Origin: Prescottella soli
GTDB lineage: Bacteria; Actinomycetota; Actinomycetes; Mycobacteriales; Mycobacteriaceae
Reading direction: 5' to 3'
NCBI RefSeq assembly: GCF_040024445.1
Contig: NZ_CP157276.1
Span: forward strand, 744,001-808,000
Length of the DNA: 64,000 bases
In this document: positions 1 to 9,132 of the stretch, piece after piece
How the letters are laid out: every line of letters begins with the position of its first letter
Position numbering within the stretch: the first letter of the stretch is position 1
Made by a program: the position numbers and the translations under genes
The notes under the pieces: generated by a model
Told to the model about the DNA's origin: nothing
What the model saw: only the letters and a program-made list of their open reading frames with translations
Database searches by the model: none

Positions 1-441
1 GGCGTCGGGCAGCAGGTACCACTCGTAGGAGCGCACGAACGGGTACACGCAGATATAGTCGCCCGGCTCCTCGCCAGCGATGAACGCCGGGACGTGGCTC
101 TTGTTGAACTCGGCGGGACGGTGCAGCGCGACGTTGGACCACACCGGGTCGCTGGCCTGGCCCAGGTCGGTGGTGCGGCGGAAGTCCGCGTACAGCTTCT
201 GCAGATCCTCGAGGCGCTCCGCGTGCGTCCAGATCATGTAGTCGGCGTCGGCGCGGACACCCGCGACGTCGTAGATGCCGCGGACGACTGTGTCGGTGTC
301 CTCGTAGGAGGCGAAGAAGTCCTGCGCGTTCTTCACCGCGGCGGCGCGGTCCTCACCGAGGACGCCGGGCTGAGCCTGGAAGACCGAGAACATCGCGTAG
401 CGAAGGGTGGAATTGAGCTTGTCGAAATCGAGGCGTGCCAT
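1..441 (-). CDS. hemQ: Coproheme decarboxylase HemQ (ChdC), 3' end outside the window
   Basis: HemQ oxidatively decarboxylates coproheme to haem b, the last step of the coproporphyrin-dependent haem pathway of Gram-positive bacteria. The 147 visible codons begin [20 protein letters not shown] and reach a [15 protein letters not shown] segment typical of the chlorite-dismutase-like fold; its first Tyr probably corresponds to the catalytic radical Tyr of the family. The C-terminal part, with the proximal haem ligand, lies beyond base 1. The ATG is 4 bp downstream of the hemY stop, so the gene is the last visible member of a hemE-hemY-hemQ operon. Identification rests on family pattern and neighbours. 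Confidence 0.93.
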   Translation of the reverse strand, partial: MARLDFDKLNSTLRYAMFSVFQAQPGVLGEDRAAAVKNAQDFFASYEDTDTVVRGIYDVAGVRADADYMIWTHAERLEDLQKLYADFRRTTDLGQASDPVWSNVALHRPAEFNKSHVPAFIAGEEPGDYICVYPFVRSYEWYLLPDA

Positions 442-445
442 GGCC

Positions 446-1810
446 TCATCCTGCCACTCGTGCCGCGAGCCGTGTCGCCGCCGTCGTGGCCGATGCGACG
501 CACGCCGGGACCCCGACCCCGTGCAGGTAGGCGCCCGCCACCTCGAGGCCGTCCGCCTCGGCGACAGCGCCCTCGATCGCGGCGACCCGATCGAGGTGAC
601 CGGGCGCGTACTGCGGCAGCCCGCCGCGCCAGCGCTGGACGAACACGTCCGCCGGTTCGGCCGACACCCCGGTGACGGTCTCGAGGTCGGCGCGCGCCAT
701 CGCGATCAGCTCGGCGTCGGGTGCGTCGACCACAGCGGCGTCACCGAAGCGGCCGTACGACGCACGCACCAGCGCGACCTCCCGCTCGGCCAGGTGGGGC
801 CACTTGCGGCTCGACAGCGTGAAGGCCTTGGCACCCAACGACTCCCCCGTCGCGACGAGGATGCCGGAGTTCTCCGGGACGCCCGCGTCGCGGGGCAGCG
901 CGAGCGCCACGACCGCGGACGACGCGAGTTCGATGCCGCGGGCGGCGGCGGCCAGTCGCGGCGCCGCATCGGCGACCAGACGGACCATCTCCGGGGCGGG
1001 GGCGGCGACGACCACGCCGTCGACGTGCCCGACCGGGTCGAGCCACCAGCCGTCACCGTCGCGGCGCAGGCCGGTCGCCGGCGCCTCGAGGATCGTGTGC
1101 GGGCGGGCCGCGTCGCGCAGCGCGTCCAGTAGCACGCCGTAACCGTCGCGCAGGGTGCCGAAGACCGGGCCGGGCGACGGCGTCGGCAGCGCGGCCGTGA
1201 CCGCGGACGTGAGACTCGTCGCACCCGCGTCGAGCGCGGCCGCCAGGGTCGGCAGCGCGGCCCGCACACCGATCGAGTCGGACAGGCCCGAGTAGACGCC
1301 GCCGAGCAGCGGGTCGACGCTCCGGCGCACCACCTGCTCGCCGAATCGGCTGCCCACCAGTGTCGCCACGTCGAGGTCCTCGGACGGATCCCAGTCCAGC
1401 GGCACCGACGGCTCAGCCGTGATTCGCGCGAGGGTGTCGGCGTCGACGAGACCGGCCACGGACTGTGCGGTCGACGGGACGCCCATGAGTGTGCGGGTGG
1501 GCAGCGGGTGCAGCGACCCCTGCGACCAGATGAGGGGCTGTCGTCCGGCGGGATGGACCAGCTGGTCCTCGAGGCCCAGTTCGACGATCAGCTCCGCGAC
1601 CTCGGGCCGCCGGGCGATGAACGCCTCGGCGCCCACGTCGACCGGACCGTTGCCCAGGGACACCGTCCGCAGCTTGCCGCCGAACCGGGACGCCGCCTCG
1701 ACGACGGTGATCTCGGCGTCGGCACCGAACTGCTGCCGCAGGCGGTACGCCGCGACCAGTCCGGTGACGCCGCCACCGACGACCGCTACCGAGACGCGCC
1801 CAGATGTCAC
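446..1810 (-). CDS. hemY: Coproporphyrinogen III oxidase HemY (CgoX), 454 aa
   Basis: This FAD-dependent oxidase converts coproporphyrinogen III to coproporphyrin III; older annotation calls it protoporphyrinogen oxidase. The N-terminus has the dinucleotide-binding signature [11 protein letters not shown] (residues 8-18), followed by an acidic residue ending the second strand (ITVVEAA). The C-terminus carries the usual flavin-contact segment ([16 protein letters not shown]). Length fits the family. Its ATG overlaps the hemE stop in an ATGA junction (1807-1810), so the two are probably translationally coupled. The coproporphyrin role is inferred from hemQ next door and from actinobacterial biology. 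Confidence 0.93.
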   Translation of the reverse strand: MTSGRVSVAVVGGGVTGLVAAYRLRQQFGADAEITVVEAASRFGGKLRTVSLGNGPVDVGAEAFIARRPEVAELIVELGLEDQLVHPAGRQPLIWSQGSLHPLPTRTLMGVPSTAQSVAGLVDADTLARITAEPSVPLDWDPSEDLDVATLVGSRFGEQVVRRSVDPLLGGVYSGLSDSIGVRAALPTLAAALDAGATSLTSAVTAALPTPSPGPVFGTLRDGYGVLLDALRDAARPHTILEAPATGLRRDGDGWWLDPVGHVDGVVVAAPAPEMVRLVADAAPRLAAAARGIELASSAVVALALPRDAGVPENSGILVATGESLGAKAFTLSSRKWPHLAEREVALVRASYGRFGDAAVVDAPDAELIAMARADLETVTGVSAEPADVFVQRWRGGLPQYAPGHLDRVAAIEGAVAEADGLEVAGAYLHGVGVPACVASATTAATRLAARVAG

Positions 1811-2904
1811 AACGAATGCACCAGCTCCACGACGTCGGTCAGGACGGCCGGATCGGTGTCCGGCAGCACGCCGTGTCCGAGGTTGAAGATGTGCCCGGTC
1901 GCGCCGGCCGCGATCGCGGCGTCCGCCTCGCGGCAGATGCGACGGACCTGCTTCTCGACCGCGTCCCAGCCGGCGAACAGCACCGCCGGGTCCAGGTTGC
2001 CCTGCAGCGCCTTGCCCGGTCCGACGCGCCGCGCGGCCACGTCGAGCGGGATGCGCCAGTCCACACCGACGACGTCGGCGCCTGCCTCGCCCATCGCGCC
2101 CAGCAGCTCACCGGTGCCGACACCGAAGTGGATGCGCGGCACGCCAGCCGATTCGACCTCGACGAACACGCGCTCGGAGTGCGGCAGCACGAACTCGCGG
2201 TACTCGGCCAGCGACAGCGCACCGGCCCACGAGTCGAACAGCTGCACCGCGTCGACACCCGCGTGCAGCTGCGCCTGCAGGAACGCGATGGTGATGTCGG
2301 TGATGCGGCCGAGCAGCGCGTGCCACGTCTTGGGGTCGGCGTGCATGAGGGCCTTGGTGCGCTCGTGATTGCGGCTCGGACCGCCCTCGACGAGGTACGA
2401 CGCGAGCGTGAAGGGCGCACCGGCGAAACCGATCAGCGCGGTCTCGCCGAGCTCGGCGGTGAGCAGGCGCACGGCCTGCGCGACGGCGCCGACCTCGTCG
2501 GGCACCAGCCGCGGCAGGGCGGCCACGTCAGCCACCGACCGCACCGGGTTCGCCACGACGGGGCCCACCCCCGCGACGATGTCGAGGTCGATGCCGGCCG
2601 CCTTGAGCGGAACGACGATGTCGGAGAACAGGATCGCCGCGTCGACCTTGTGCCGCCGGACGGGCTGCATCGTGATCTCGCAGACGAGTTCCGGGTCGAA
2701 ACAGGATTCGAGCATCCCGATGCCCGCCCGGATCTCCCGGTACTCCGGCAACGAGCGTCCGGCCTGACGCATGAACCACACGGGCCGATGCTTCACCGGA
2801 CGGCCGGTGGCCGCCGCCAACAACGGTGCGTCGTCGAGCACCCGCCGAGCGGGGTATTCCGCGCGCCCGCTCATCCCTGCATTCGTATCTTCCAAGCCGC
2901 TCAT
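1807..2904 (-). CDS. hemE: Uroporphyrinogen decarboxylase HemE, 365 aa
   Basis: HemE removes four carboxyl groups from uroporphyrinogen III to give coproporphyrinogen III. The family signature [16 protein letters not shown] lies near residue 40, and the later DWR and NLGHG blocks of the barrel active site are present. I chose the ATG at 2904 because a GGAG lies just upstream; a GTG at 2922 or an ATG at 2874 are alternatives. It is the first gene of the minus-strand haem operon and overlaps hemY by 4 bp. A DUF3000 gene diverges from it, as in mycobacteria. Confidence 0.93.
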   Translation of the reverse strand: MSGLEDTNAGMSGRAEYPARRVLDDAPLLAAATGRPVKHRPVWFMRQAGRSLPEYREIRAGIGMLESCFDPELVCEITMQPVRRHKVDAAILFSDIVVPLKAAGIDLDIVAGVGPVVANPVRSVADVAALPRLVPDEVGAVAQAVRLLTAELGETALIGFAGAPFTLASYLVEGGPSRNHERTKALMHADPKTWHALLGRITDITIAFLQAQLHAGVDAVQLFDSWAGALSLAEYREFVLPHSERVFVEVESAGVPRIHFGVGTGELLGAMGEAGADVVGVDWRIPLDVAARRVGPGKALQGNLDPAVLFAGWDAVEKQVRRICREADAAIAAGATGHIFNLGHGVLPDTDPAVLTDVVELVHSL

Positions 2905-2992
2905 CGGGCTCCATGCTGCCACGACTTGGACGCCCGGCAGAATCGGCGCGCCTCCGACGCCCTACCAGGTGCTGCGTCTAACGTCCGCAGTT

Positions 2993-3586
2993 GTGACGAC
3001 CCCGGGAACACCGAAAGAACCCGCCCAGTTCCGCGCCGCAGTCGACGCGATGAACTCGGCCGCGGTTCACCCGGAAATCGAGCTCGGGCCCATCCGCCCG
3101 CCGCAACGACTCGCGCCGTTCAGCTACGCGATTGGTGCCGAGGTGCGCCATGCCGACACCGGCACCGTCGCGGAGCACACCGAGGGGGACGCGTTCGGGC
3201 GCCTGATCCTGCTGTACGACCCGGACGGCGACGAGGCGTGGAACGGCACGATGCGGTTGGTCGCGTACATCCAGGCCGACCTCGAACCCGCCCTCGCCGC
3301 CGATCCCCTGCTCCCTGAGGTCGCGTGGAGCTGGCTGGTCGACGCGCTCGCCGAGAAGGCCGACGAGATCGTCGCGCTGGGCGGCACCGTCACTGCCACC
3401 AGCTCGGTGCGGTACGGCGACATCGCGGGCCCACCGCACGCGCACCAACTGGAGCTGCGGGCGTCGTGGACCGCGACGTCCACCGCGCTGGCCTCGCACG
3501 TCGAGGCGTTCTGCGACGTCCTCGCGTACGCCGCCGGCCTTCCGCCCGCGGGGGTCACCAAGCTCGGTCGCCGACCGAGGCCCTGA
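2993..3586 (+). CDS. DUF3000 family protein, 197 aa
   Basis: A conserved actinobacterial protein of unknown function. The sequence has the family's conserved opening (FRAAVDAM...PPQRLAPFSYAIGAEV), a central LILLYDPDGDEAWNGTMRLVAYIQADLE block, and a Cys-containing C-terminus. The start is placed at the GTG at 2993, shortly before the conserved region; the frame is open further upstream with no clear ribosome site. It is divergent from hemE. In mycobacteria as I recall them the homologue (Rv2680) is followed directly by RNase D, whereas here about 8 kb of other genes intervenes. Confidence 0.85.
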   Translation: MTTPGTPKEPAQFRAAVDAMNSAAVHPEIELGPIRPPQRLAPFSYAIGAEVRHADTGTVAEHTEGDAFGRLILLYDPDGDEAWNGTMRLVAYIQADLEPALAADPLLPEVAWSWLVDALAEKADEIVALGGTVTATSSVRYGDIAGPPHAHQLELRASWTATSTALASHVEAFCDVLAYAAGLPPAGVTKLGRRPRP

Positions 3587-3753
3587 ACCCCACACCCGTT
3601 CCGCCGCGTCGATCCCGAACCGCTCGCTCACGAGGTAGGCGACCGCTAGCTCCCTCCCCCACCCGTCGCCCCGGCCGGTCGAAACCAGTCGAAGTCGTGC
3701 CACGCCTCCCCGTCCTCACCAAGCCGAGCGAAGAGTCGGGGATCCCTTCCCGC

Positions 3754-4665
3754 CTACGGTCGGAGTGCGCCGAGCTCGCTTGCCGTGTGTTGGATCTCGC
3801 GGAGATACAGTTCACGTTCAGCCTTGCTCACGCCGGTGCGCAGCGGTCCGACCTGCAGCTCGTACTGTGCTCGCCCGCGATTGTCGAACACCGGCACGCT
3901 CACATAGCTCACCGGCAGTGGGTCGGCGACCGCGAGTTCCGCCTTGGTGTAGGCGCGACCTCCCAGGCCCATGAGGAGGTCCAACACCTTCCGGCGCAAG
4001 GGCGCTTGTGTCGGGTGCTCGGTCAGGAGGTCGACCATGTCGCTCAGGACACTCAGGATCTGAGGGGCGGTGTCGCCCAGGCCGAATACCGCACCTCCTT
4101 GCCGTCGGACCTCGCTCAGCAGGCCCTCGAACGCCGGCCTTTCACTCTCGGGTCCGGTGGCGAGCCACGCCCGCTGCTCATCCTCGTCTCGGTTGGCCAC
4201 CACCGTGGCACCCATCGGTGCGGCGAGCGGCAGGTGTACGCCCACCTCAACTCCTGCAGGGATGCCGCCTCCGCCACGGGCGATGTTGACGAAGGTGACC
4301 TGGGTCGAGCCAACAAGGATTAGCGCCGCACCGCACCCGGTTCGCCGCGCGAGGTCCTGCATCAGCTGCTCTGCCCCATCGAGTAGCGGCACGGACACCC
4401 GGACGGCCTCGACCACGCTGACCAACCCGGCGCCGAGGGTGTACTTGCGATCCTGCCGTCGTTGCACCCACCCCACGCGGTCAAGAGATTCCAGGATCGC
4501 CGTGACGGTCGAGCGGTTGAGATGCAACCGCGATGCGATCGCGGCGACCGAACTTGGCTCGCGCGTGGTGGCGAGTAACTCCACGACCGCCACAACTCGA
4601 TCGGTTGGGGGTGAGGCCTGACGGCTCAATGGGTCACGGGTATTGCCTTGCTCCAATGCTTCCAT
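3754..4665 (-). CDS. IclR-family transcriptional regulator, 303 aa
   Basis: IclR regulators bind operator DNA with an N-terminal winged helix and sense a small molecule with a C-terminal GAF-like domain. The winged helix is seen at about residues 24-80 (VVAVVELLATTREPSSVAAI, then LNRSTVTAILESLDRVGWVQ). The effector domain follows, with LLDGAEQLMQDLARRTG and later LRRKVLDLLMGLGGR; it is somewhat long for the family. The gene diverges from the DUF1254 lipoprotein gene across 174 bp holding a 16-bp palindrome, so it probably controls that gene and itself. The ligand is unknown. Confidence 0.88.
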   Translation of the reverse strand: MEALEQGNTRDPLSRQASPPTDRVVAVVELLATTREPSSVAAIASRLHLNRSTVTAILESLDRVGWVQRRQDRKYTLGAGLVSVVEAVRVSVPLLDGAEQLMQDLARRTGCGAALILVGSTQVTFVNIARGGGGIPAGVEVGVHLPLAAPMGATVVANRDEDEQRAWLATGPESERPAFEGLLSEVRRQGGAVFGLGDTAPQILSVLSDMVDLLTEHPTQAPLRRKVLDLLMGLGGRAYTKAELAVADPLPVSYVSVPVFDNRGRAQYELQVGPLRTGVSKAERELYLREIQHTASELGALRP

Positions 4666-4702
4666 TTACCATCCCGGGTACGTCGATATTTTGGCGACGA
4701 AA

Positions 4703-4718
4703 TGACGAATATTCGTCA
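4703..4718. promoter_or_regulatory. Perfect 16-bp palindrome, probable IclR operator
   Basis: The sequence TGACGAATATTCGTCA reads identically on both strands and lies in the IclR/DUF1254 divergent gap. A further TGACGAAT half-site occurs at 4758-4765, and a related GACGAAAT lies at 4696-4703, abutting the palindrome. The palindromic core, the repeated half-sites and a position just upstream of the regulator start fit an autoregulatory operator. Assignment to this IclR protein is inference from position. Confidence 0.65.
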
Positions 4719-4839
4719 CTCTAGCATGCGCAGTCCTCCCGGCGCGAGCGTTCGCAGTGACGAATCGTGTCCGCCCACATCCCTGATTTCGGAAACCTGG
4801 ATCCGGGCGGCGGACAGGATGCCCGAAGGAGCTTGATCT

Positions 4840-6330
4840 GTGAAACGAAACAAGGCGCTGCTGTCCTGCGCGATTGCAGCATCGGTCCTCGTGAGTGCCG
4901 GATGCGCGTCAGCGGCATCTCCGAGCGCCCACCCCACCTTCGACATGGAAAGGACGAACTACCCCAGCGAAGCCACCAAACAGGCGCTCTACGACGAACT
5001 CGACTACCAACGCGCGGTCCAGTCGTACATATGGGCACAGCCGCTCGTCGGCCTCGCGTCGATGGCCGAGGGCGCGCGTGAGATCGGGATCGAGCCGATG
5101 GAACTGTTCATCTTCGACCAGCTCGAACAGGTGAACCAGAAGCTGCAGACCGGTAACGACGATGTCGTCTACTCATTCAGCTACTTCGACTTGTCACAGA
5201 CCGGGCCCATGGTCGTCGAAATCCCAGCCAATGGCCAGTATGGCGTCATCCTCGACGCGTGGCAGCGGCCCACCGAAGACGTCGGCGGTGTCGGTCCCGA
5301 CCACGGGGCCGGCGGCAAGTACCTCGTCATTCCCCCTGGCTACCAAGGGCCACTGCCAAGGGACGGGTACTTCGTGAGTCAGGCCAAGACCAACACCGGC
5401 ATGCTTTTCCTGCGCGCCGTTCGGGGCCCCGGGGACTCGGTGGCCAGCGCCGCTGACCGCCTGCGGGCGACAAACCTGTACCCCTACTCCCAGGTTGACA
5501 ACCCGCCCGCGCCGCGAAACCACAACATGGGCCACGACGACTACAACGGTCTGACCCGCCGCGGGCTCGACTACTACACCCTGATGGCGAAGGCGCTCCG
5601 CACAGAGGCGCCCGAAGAACGTGACCGGATGATGTACGGGATGCTGGCGCCACTCGGCATCAAGCCGGGAGAAGCCTTCGAGCCAGACGAGCGGGTTCGC
5701 GCGATCCTCGAGCGCGCAGCCGACACCGGCCGCAAGATGGTCGCAAACCTCGAGGTCAACTCGAGGACCGATCGCCCGAGTGTCTATCCGAATACCCAGT
5801 GGCGCAACCCGACTGGCATGACCCATTACTCGCAGGAACTCGGCGCCGCAACGGAACTCGACGAACGTGCGGCACTCTTCCGCTACGGATTTGCGATGCA
5901 GAAATTCCTCGACCCCAACGCCACTCCACCGGTCAACACCGGCGCCGCATATCTGACCTCCTACCGCGACAGCGACGGAGTGTTCCTCGACGGTTCGAAC
6001 GAGTACCGACTCCATATCCCGGCCAACGCGCCGATCCGCGGCTACTGGTCGGCGTCGCTCTACGACGCCGAGGACTTCAGCTTCATCGACACCGACCAGA
6101 AAAAGCCGTCCCTGTCATCCCTGAAGGACCTCACCAAGAATCCGGACGGCTCGATCGACCTGGTATTCAGCCCGAATGAACCCGAAGACCCGCTGAAGTC
6201 GAACTGGATCAAGACCATTCCCCAGCAAGGCTTCCTGGTCCTCTTCCGCCTCTATGCCCCGACCGAGGACTACTACGCCGGCAAGTGGCCACTTGCGGAC
6301 ATCAGCAGGACCAACCGCTCTGACAAGTAG
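4840..6330 (+). CDS. DUF1254/DUF1214-type lipoprotein, 496 aa
   Basis: The protein begins with a lipoprotein signal peptide (MKRNKALLSCAIAASVLVSAGC, lipobox SAGC, Cys 22), so it should be anchored outside the membrane. The body matches the DUF1254-DUF1214 architecture: an N-terminal region with YIWAQPLVGLASM and SFSYFDLSQTGPMVVEIP, and a C-terminal part with YRLHIPANAPIRGYWSASLYD. Function is unknown in the family. The start is the GTG at 4840, preceded by GAAGGAG. It stands alone, divergent from an IclR regulator, which suggests substrate-responsive expression. Confidence 0.85.
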   Translation: MKRNKALLSCAIAASVLVSAGCASAASPSAHPTFDMERTNYPSEATKQALYDELDYQRAVQSYIWAQPLVGLASMAEGAREIGIEPMELFIFDQLEQVNQKLQTGNDDVVYSFSYFDLSQTGPMVVEIPANGQYGVILDAWQRPTEDVGGVGPDHGAGGKYLVIPPGYQGPLPRDGYFVSQAKTNTGMLFLRAVRGPGDSVASAADRLRATNLYPYSQVDNPPAPRNHNMGHDDYNGLTRRGLDYYTLMAKALRTEAPEERDRMMYGMLAPLGIKPGEAFEPDERVRAILERAADTGRKMVANLEVNSRTDRPSVYPNTQWRNPTGMTHYSQELGAATELDERAALFRYGFAMQKFLDPNATPPVNTGAAYLTSYRDSDGVFLDGSNEYRLHIPANAPIRGYWSASLYDAEDFSFIDTDQKKPSLSSLKDLTKNPDGSIDLVFSPNEPEDPLKSNWIKTIPQQGFLVLFRLYAPTEDYYAGKWPLADISRTNRSDK

Positions 6331-6648
6331 AGGTAGCGGACTGCACTGCCAGCTCAGGGCTTGACGGCCAGCGGTCCGTGCCGTCGAACGTGTGCGGGTG
6401 GCCGCGGGATCCCCCGCAGCCACCCGCACCGGGCAGACACGGGCGCTCCTCGGGCCCGATGTCGCAGCCTTCTGCAAGGCGCACCACATCAGCACGAAGT
6501 GGACCGACAACCCGGCCGACACCGAGCGCATCCGGGCTCGCCGCGACATCGTCACCCACATTCGTGGCCACGCCGACCGACCTACTTCACGTACTTCACG
6601 TCCCACTTCGATCGGCCGAGATGCATGTCGAGATCCAGCTCCAATCGC
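6331..6648. other. Non-genic gap with a short coding-like remnant
   Basis: Besides the hairpin, this stretch has a plus-strand frame from about 6395 to 6650 whose middle (ALLGPDVAAFCKAHHISTKW and on to ARRDIVTHIRGH) has the strong G/C third-position bias of a real gene. It has no convincing start or ribosome site, its left end runs through the hairpin, and the tail after about 6580 degenerates. I do not recognise the peptide. It may be the debris of a small gene or a short unrecognised gene. Confidence 0.3.
6393..6430. terminator. GC-rich hairpin downstream of the DUF1254 gene
   Basis: An 11-bp perfect stem, GTGCGGGTGGC pairing with GCCACCCGCAC, encloses further near-complementary bases (CGCGGG and CCCGCA). 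It lies about 60 bp after the DUF1254 stop codon. No U-tract follows, which is common for intrinsic terminators of high-GC actinobacteria. Boundaries are accurate to a few bases. Confidence 0.6.
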
Positions 6649-7116
6649 TTAGCCGTCGACTACGTCACGCAGACCGAGCGGAGCTGCCAACGGCACGGCG
6701 ATCGAGGCCAGGGTTTCAGTCTGGGTACACGGATGTCGACTGGATTCCGCCGGTGTGCCGGTGACCAGCGAGATCCGCACGGCGGTGTCTGTCTCGACCA
6801 CTGACGTGCGAGCCCCCAAACATCCTCGTGTGCTTGGCATGAAGTGAACGATTACTTGATCGTCGCTGGCACCTGCCCGGCTGTACGACCGAATCGGGGT
6901 GGCCTCAGCGCCCCCAAGGAGAGCGTCGGAGACCAGGCTGATGCCGAAGTCCGGGTTCGGTCCCTCTGGAACGATGTGGGCCCGCTCCCCATCCTGGGCA
7001 CCGGCCTGACTGGCAACTCCACTTTCGGAACTCGGCGGCGGAGTTCCACACGCCGTCATCAAGACAGCACTACCCGCTACCGCGATGAGAACTCACTTCC
7101 GAACTTGCCCACCCAT
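6649..7116 (-). pseudogene. Secreted lipoprotein gene with an in-frame stop in the signal peptide
   Basis: A well-placed ATG at 7116 with upstream GAGGGG starts MGGQVRK, then a TGA stop at 7093-7095, then continues in the same frame as VLIAVAGSAVLMTACGT, a textbook hydrophobic core and lipobox. The downstream 130 codons remain open and look like a common actinobacterial lipoprotein family, with two spaced Cys (STRGCLGA and SSRHPCTQ) and a C-terminal APLGLRDVVDG. One substitution (CGA or TGG to TGA) would explain the break. If translation restarts at the TTG at 7062 or ATG at 7059, the product lacks its signal peptide. A sequencing error is the alternative. Confidence 0.6.
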
Positions 7117-7183
7117 TCCGTTTCCCCTCGTGCACGCGTCTGACGAGACACTTCTGCTCGTCACACAACTTAGTCAGGCCAGC

Positions 7184-7200
7184 ACCCCGCCTCGCGGGGT
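7184..7200. terminator. Short hairpin between two minus-strand genes
   Basis: ACCCCGC pairs with GCGGGGT across a CTC loop. It sits between the end of the 184-aa gene (stop at 7263) and the start of the broken lipoprotein gene, and probably ends transcription from the former. Confidence 0.5.
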
Positions 7201-7222
7201 TCGTAGGCATCCGACAATTGGA

Positions 7223-7250
7223 AGCGGTTCGCCACGCTCACAGAACCGCT
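7223..7250. terminator. Inverted repeat just after the 184-aa gene
   Basis: AGCGGTTC and GAACCGCT form an 8-bp stem with a 12-nt loop, 13 bp beyond the minus-strand stop codon at 7263. With the smaller hairpin at 7184-7200 it may form a tandem terminator. Confidence 0.45.
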
Positions 7251-7262
7251 ATGGCCGACGGA

Positions 7263-7817
7263 TCAGCCGGGAAACAGTGCGCCCGTCGCGCCGGTCACGA
7301 TCGCGGCCAGCATCAGTTGGGCGCCGGTACCGAAAGCGGCGGCCAACAGGTAGCCGAGCGCGCAGTCCAACGGCGCCGAATCCACCTTGCGCGCAGCCGC
7401 GCCGGCAAACCGCACCTCCTGCGCCCACTCGACTGTCACCACATCGTCGTCCGCGGTGAACATGCCGATCATGTTGTGCCCTGTATACCGCGAACCTTGA
7501 ACAAGCCGGTGAGCAGTCGGAGATGCGGGGGTGAAGAGCCACGAGTGTCCGTACCCGGTCACCTCGACACGGTAGGAGCGGCGGGAGAATCGGCCGAGGG
7601 ACGGCTGGACGTCAAACTCGTTGCCGTCGAGCGTCATCCGGAGTTGCCCACCGTCACGGGTGCCGATCGGCACATCGGACCGAACTGCCGTGTCGCTCGT
7701 GCGGTTGATCGACGCTGTCGGTATCGAATCGCCGGAGACCGTTACCCGCGAGCCGTCAGGGTCCCGTTCCAACAGAATCAGACCGTAAAGGGGATCAAGC
7801 ACCTCGCATGAAAGCAC
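7263..7817 (-). CDS. Conserved protein of unknown function, about 184 aa
   Basis: The frame encodes a beta-rich protein (DPLYGLILLERDPDGSRVTV, FDVQPSLGRFSRRSYRVEVT) followed by WLFTPASPTAHRLV and a C-terminal hydrophobic segment (CALGYLLAAAFGTGAQLMLA) that may be a membrane anchor. The pattern vaguely recalls the LURP-one/scramblase-like fold, but I cannot assign it. The start is uncertain: GTG at 7817 or GTG at 7802, neither with a good ribosome site. The frame is open far upstream into the esterase gene, but that part is antisense-frame shadow. It lies 11 bp after the esterase stop, so it is probably co-transcribed with it. Confidence 0.6.
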   Translation of the reverse strand: MLSCEVLDPLYGLILLERDPDGSRVTVSGDSIPTASINRTSDTAVRSDVPIGTRDGGQLRMTLDGNEFDVQPSLGRFSRRSYRVEVTGYGHSWLFTPASPTAHRLVQGSRYTGHNMIGMFTADDDVVTVEWAQEVRFAGAAARKVDSAPLDCALGYLLAAAFGTGAQLMLAAIVTGATGALFPG

Positions 7818-7828
7818 ATCCGCGATGC

Positions 7829-9088
7829 TTAGCCCGCCGCCTCGGTGGCGGTCACTGCACCCGAGAGTTGCTGGGCCCGCGTCCAGTCCAGGAAGTCGGC
7901 GACGCCCTGTGCCACGGCGGCGCTGCGGATCGACGGGAAGATGTCGAAGGCGTGCTGCGCCCCGCGCAGTTCCGCGAAGGCGACCGGATTCTCCGATACC
8001 TCGCGCAGCCGCCGGACGAACTCGCGCGCCTCGGCGACCGGGATGAACGAATCGCTGATGCCGTGGACGACGAAGAACGGTGGCGCGTCCGGCCGCAGGT
8101 GGTTCAGCGGCGACGCGGCCTCGTAGTCCTCCGGGAATCGCGCGTTCTTGCCGAGGACCATCGGCATGAGGCCGGACTCCACCCGCTGGCGGGTCGCCTT
8201 GATCCCGGTCTCCCCCGCGAAGTCGTAGACGCCGTAGTGCGGCGCGCACGCCTGCACCGATGTGTCGGCGTCCTCGAACCCGGGCTGCAGGGCCGGGTCC
8301 CCCTCGGTGAGCGCGAGCATCGCGGCCAGGTGACCGCCCGCGGATCCGCCGGTGACCGCGACGAAACCGGGGTCGCCGCCGTAGGTCGCCGCGTTCGCGC
8401 GCAGCCACGCCACCGCCCGCTTGATCGCGACCAGGTGCGCCGGCCACACCGCCTTCGGCGAGAGCGGGTAGTTGATCGCGGCGCACACCCACCCACGGGA
8501 GGCCATCTCCAGCATCAGCGGGATCCCCTGGTGGTCCTTGCTGCCGATGACCCAGCCACCGCCGTGGATCTGCAGGAGGATCGGCGCGTCGGCCGGGGTG
8601 TCGCGGCGGTGATAGATGTCGACCCGGAACCGGGTCCCGCCGGGCGCGTAGGCCCGATTCGGAACCCGCACGACGTCGGGGCGCCGCATCCGGAACGGCA
8701 ACGCCAGCTGACGCCACGACACGTCGGCGACAGCCGCCGGACGCCCCGCGACGGATCGGTAGTCGGGTCCCAGCGCCGACGTCAGCGCCGACTCGACCTC
8801 CGCCCGCGCCCCACGTCCGGTCGCGATCACCGCGGCCAGTCCTGCGGTCGACAGCCCCGCGGCCGCCAACCCGGCAACGTCACCGCGCGTACGAATTCCC
8901 CGGCGCGCCACGTGGATCGCGGCGTCGGCCACGGTGGTCGCGAGCAACTGCGGAGCAAGCTCCGCGGTGAGCCAGCCGGAGAGGAACGTCGGCACCGACA
9001 ACGGCATGCCCGGGACGGGCCGCAGCGCATTTGCCGTCATTGCCGCATTTGCCAACTGCCGTAACAGGAACCGGTTTCTGTGCGTCAT
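7829..9088 (-). CDS. HSL-family alpha/beta-hydrolase (esterase/lipase), 419 aa
   Basis: A carboxylester hydrolase of the hormone-sensitive lipase type. The oxyanion motif HGGGW is near residue 175 and the nucleophile motif GGSAGG near 249. A DSFIP segment and a C-terminal AQHAFDIF supply the expected Asp and His. The N-terminal 150 residues form a family-specific cap. The ATG at 9088 is preferred over a TTG at 9100. It is divergent from a WS/DGAT acyltransferase across a KstR-like box, suggesting a paired role in making and breaking storage or sterol-derived esters; the actual substrate is unknown. Confidence 0.85.
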   Translation of the reverse strand: MTHRNRFLLRQLANAAMTANALRPVPGMPLSVPTFLSGWLTAELAPQLLATTVADAAIHVARRGIRTRGDVAGLAAAGLSTAGLAAVIATGRGARAEVESALTSALGPDYRSVAGRPAAVADVSWRQLALPFRMRRPDVVRVPNRAYAPGGTRFRVDIYHRRDTPADAPILLQIHGGGWVIGSKDHQGIPLMLEMASRGWVCAAINYPLSPKAVWPAHLVAIKRAVAWLRANAATYGGDPGFVAVTGGSAGGHLAAMLALTEGDPALQPGFEDADTSVQACAPHYGVYDFAGETGIKATRQRVESGLMPMVLGKNARFPEDYEAASPLNHLRPDAPPFFVVHGISDSFIPVAEAREFVRRLREVSENPVAFAELRGAQHAFDIFPSIRSAAVAQGVADFLDWTRAQQLSGAVTATEAAG

Positions 9089-9132
9089 TAACCCATTCAA
9101 CCATGACCTTTCTCACATCGCCCGCGTCAATC

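Noticed and set aside
7263-8717. A 484-codon frame joining the 184-aa gene to the esterase region
   Set aside because: The upstream half is an Arg/Pro/Gly-rich off-frame reading of the esterase gene; only the part after about 7817 looks like protein.
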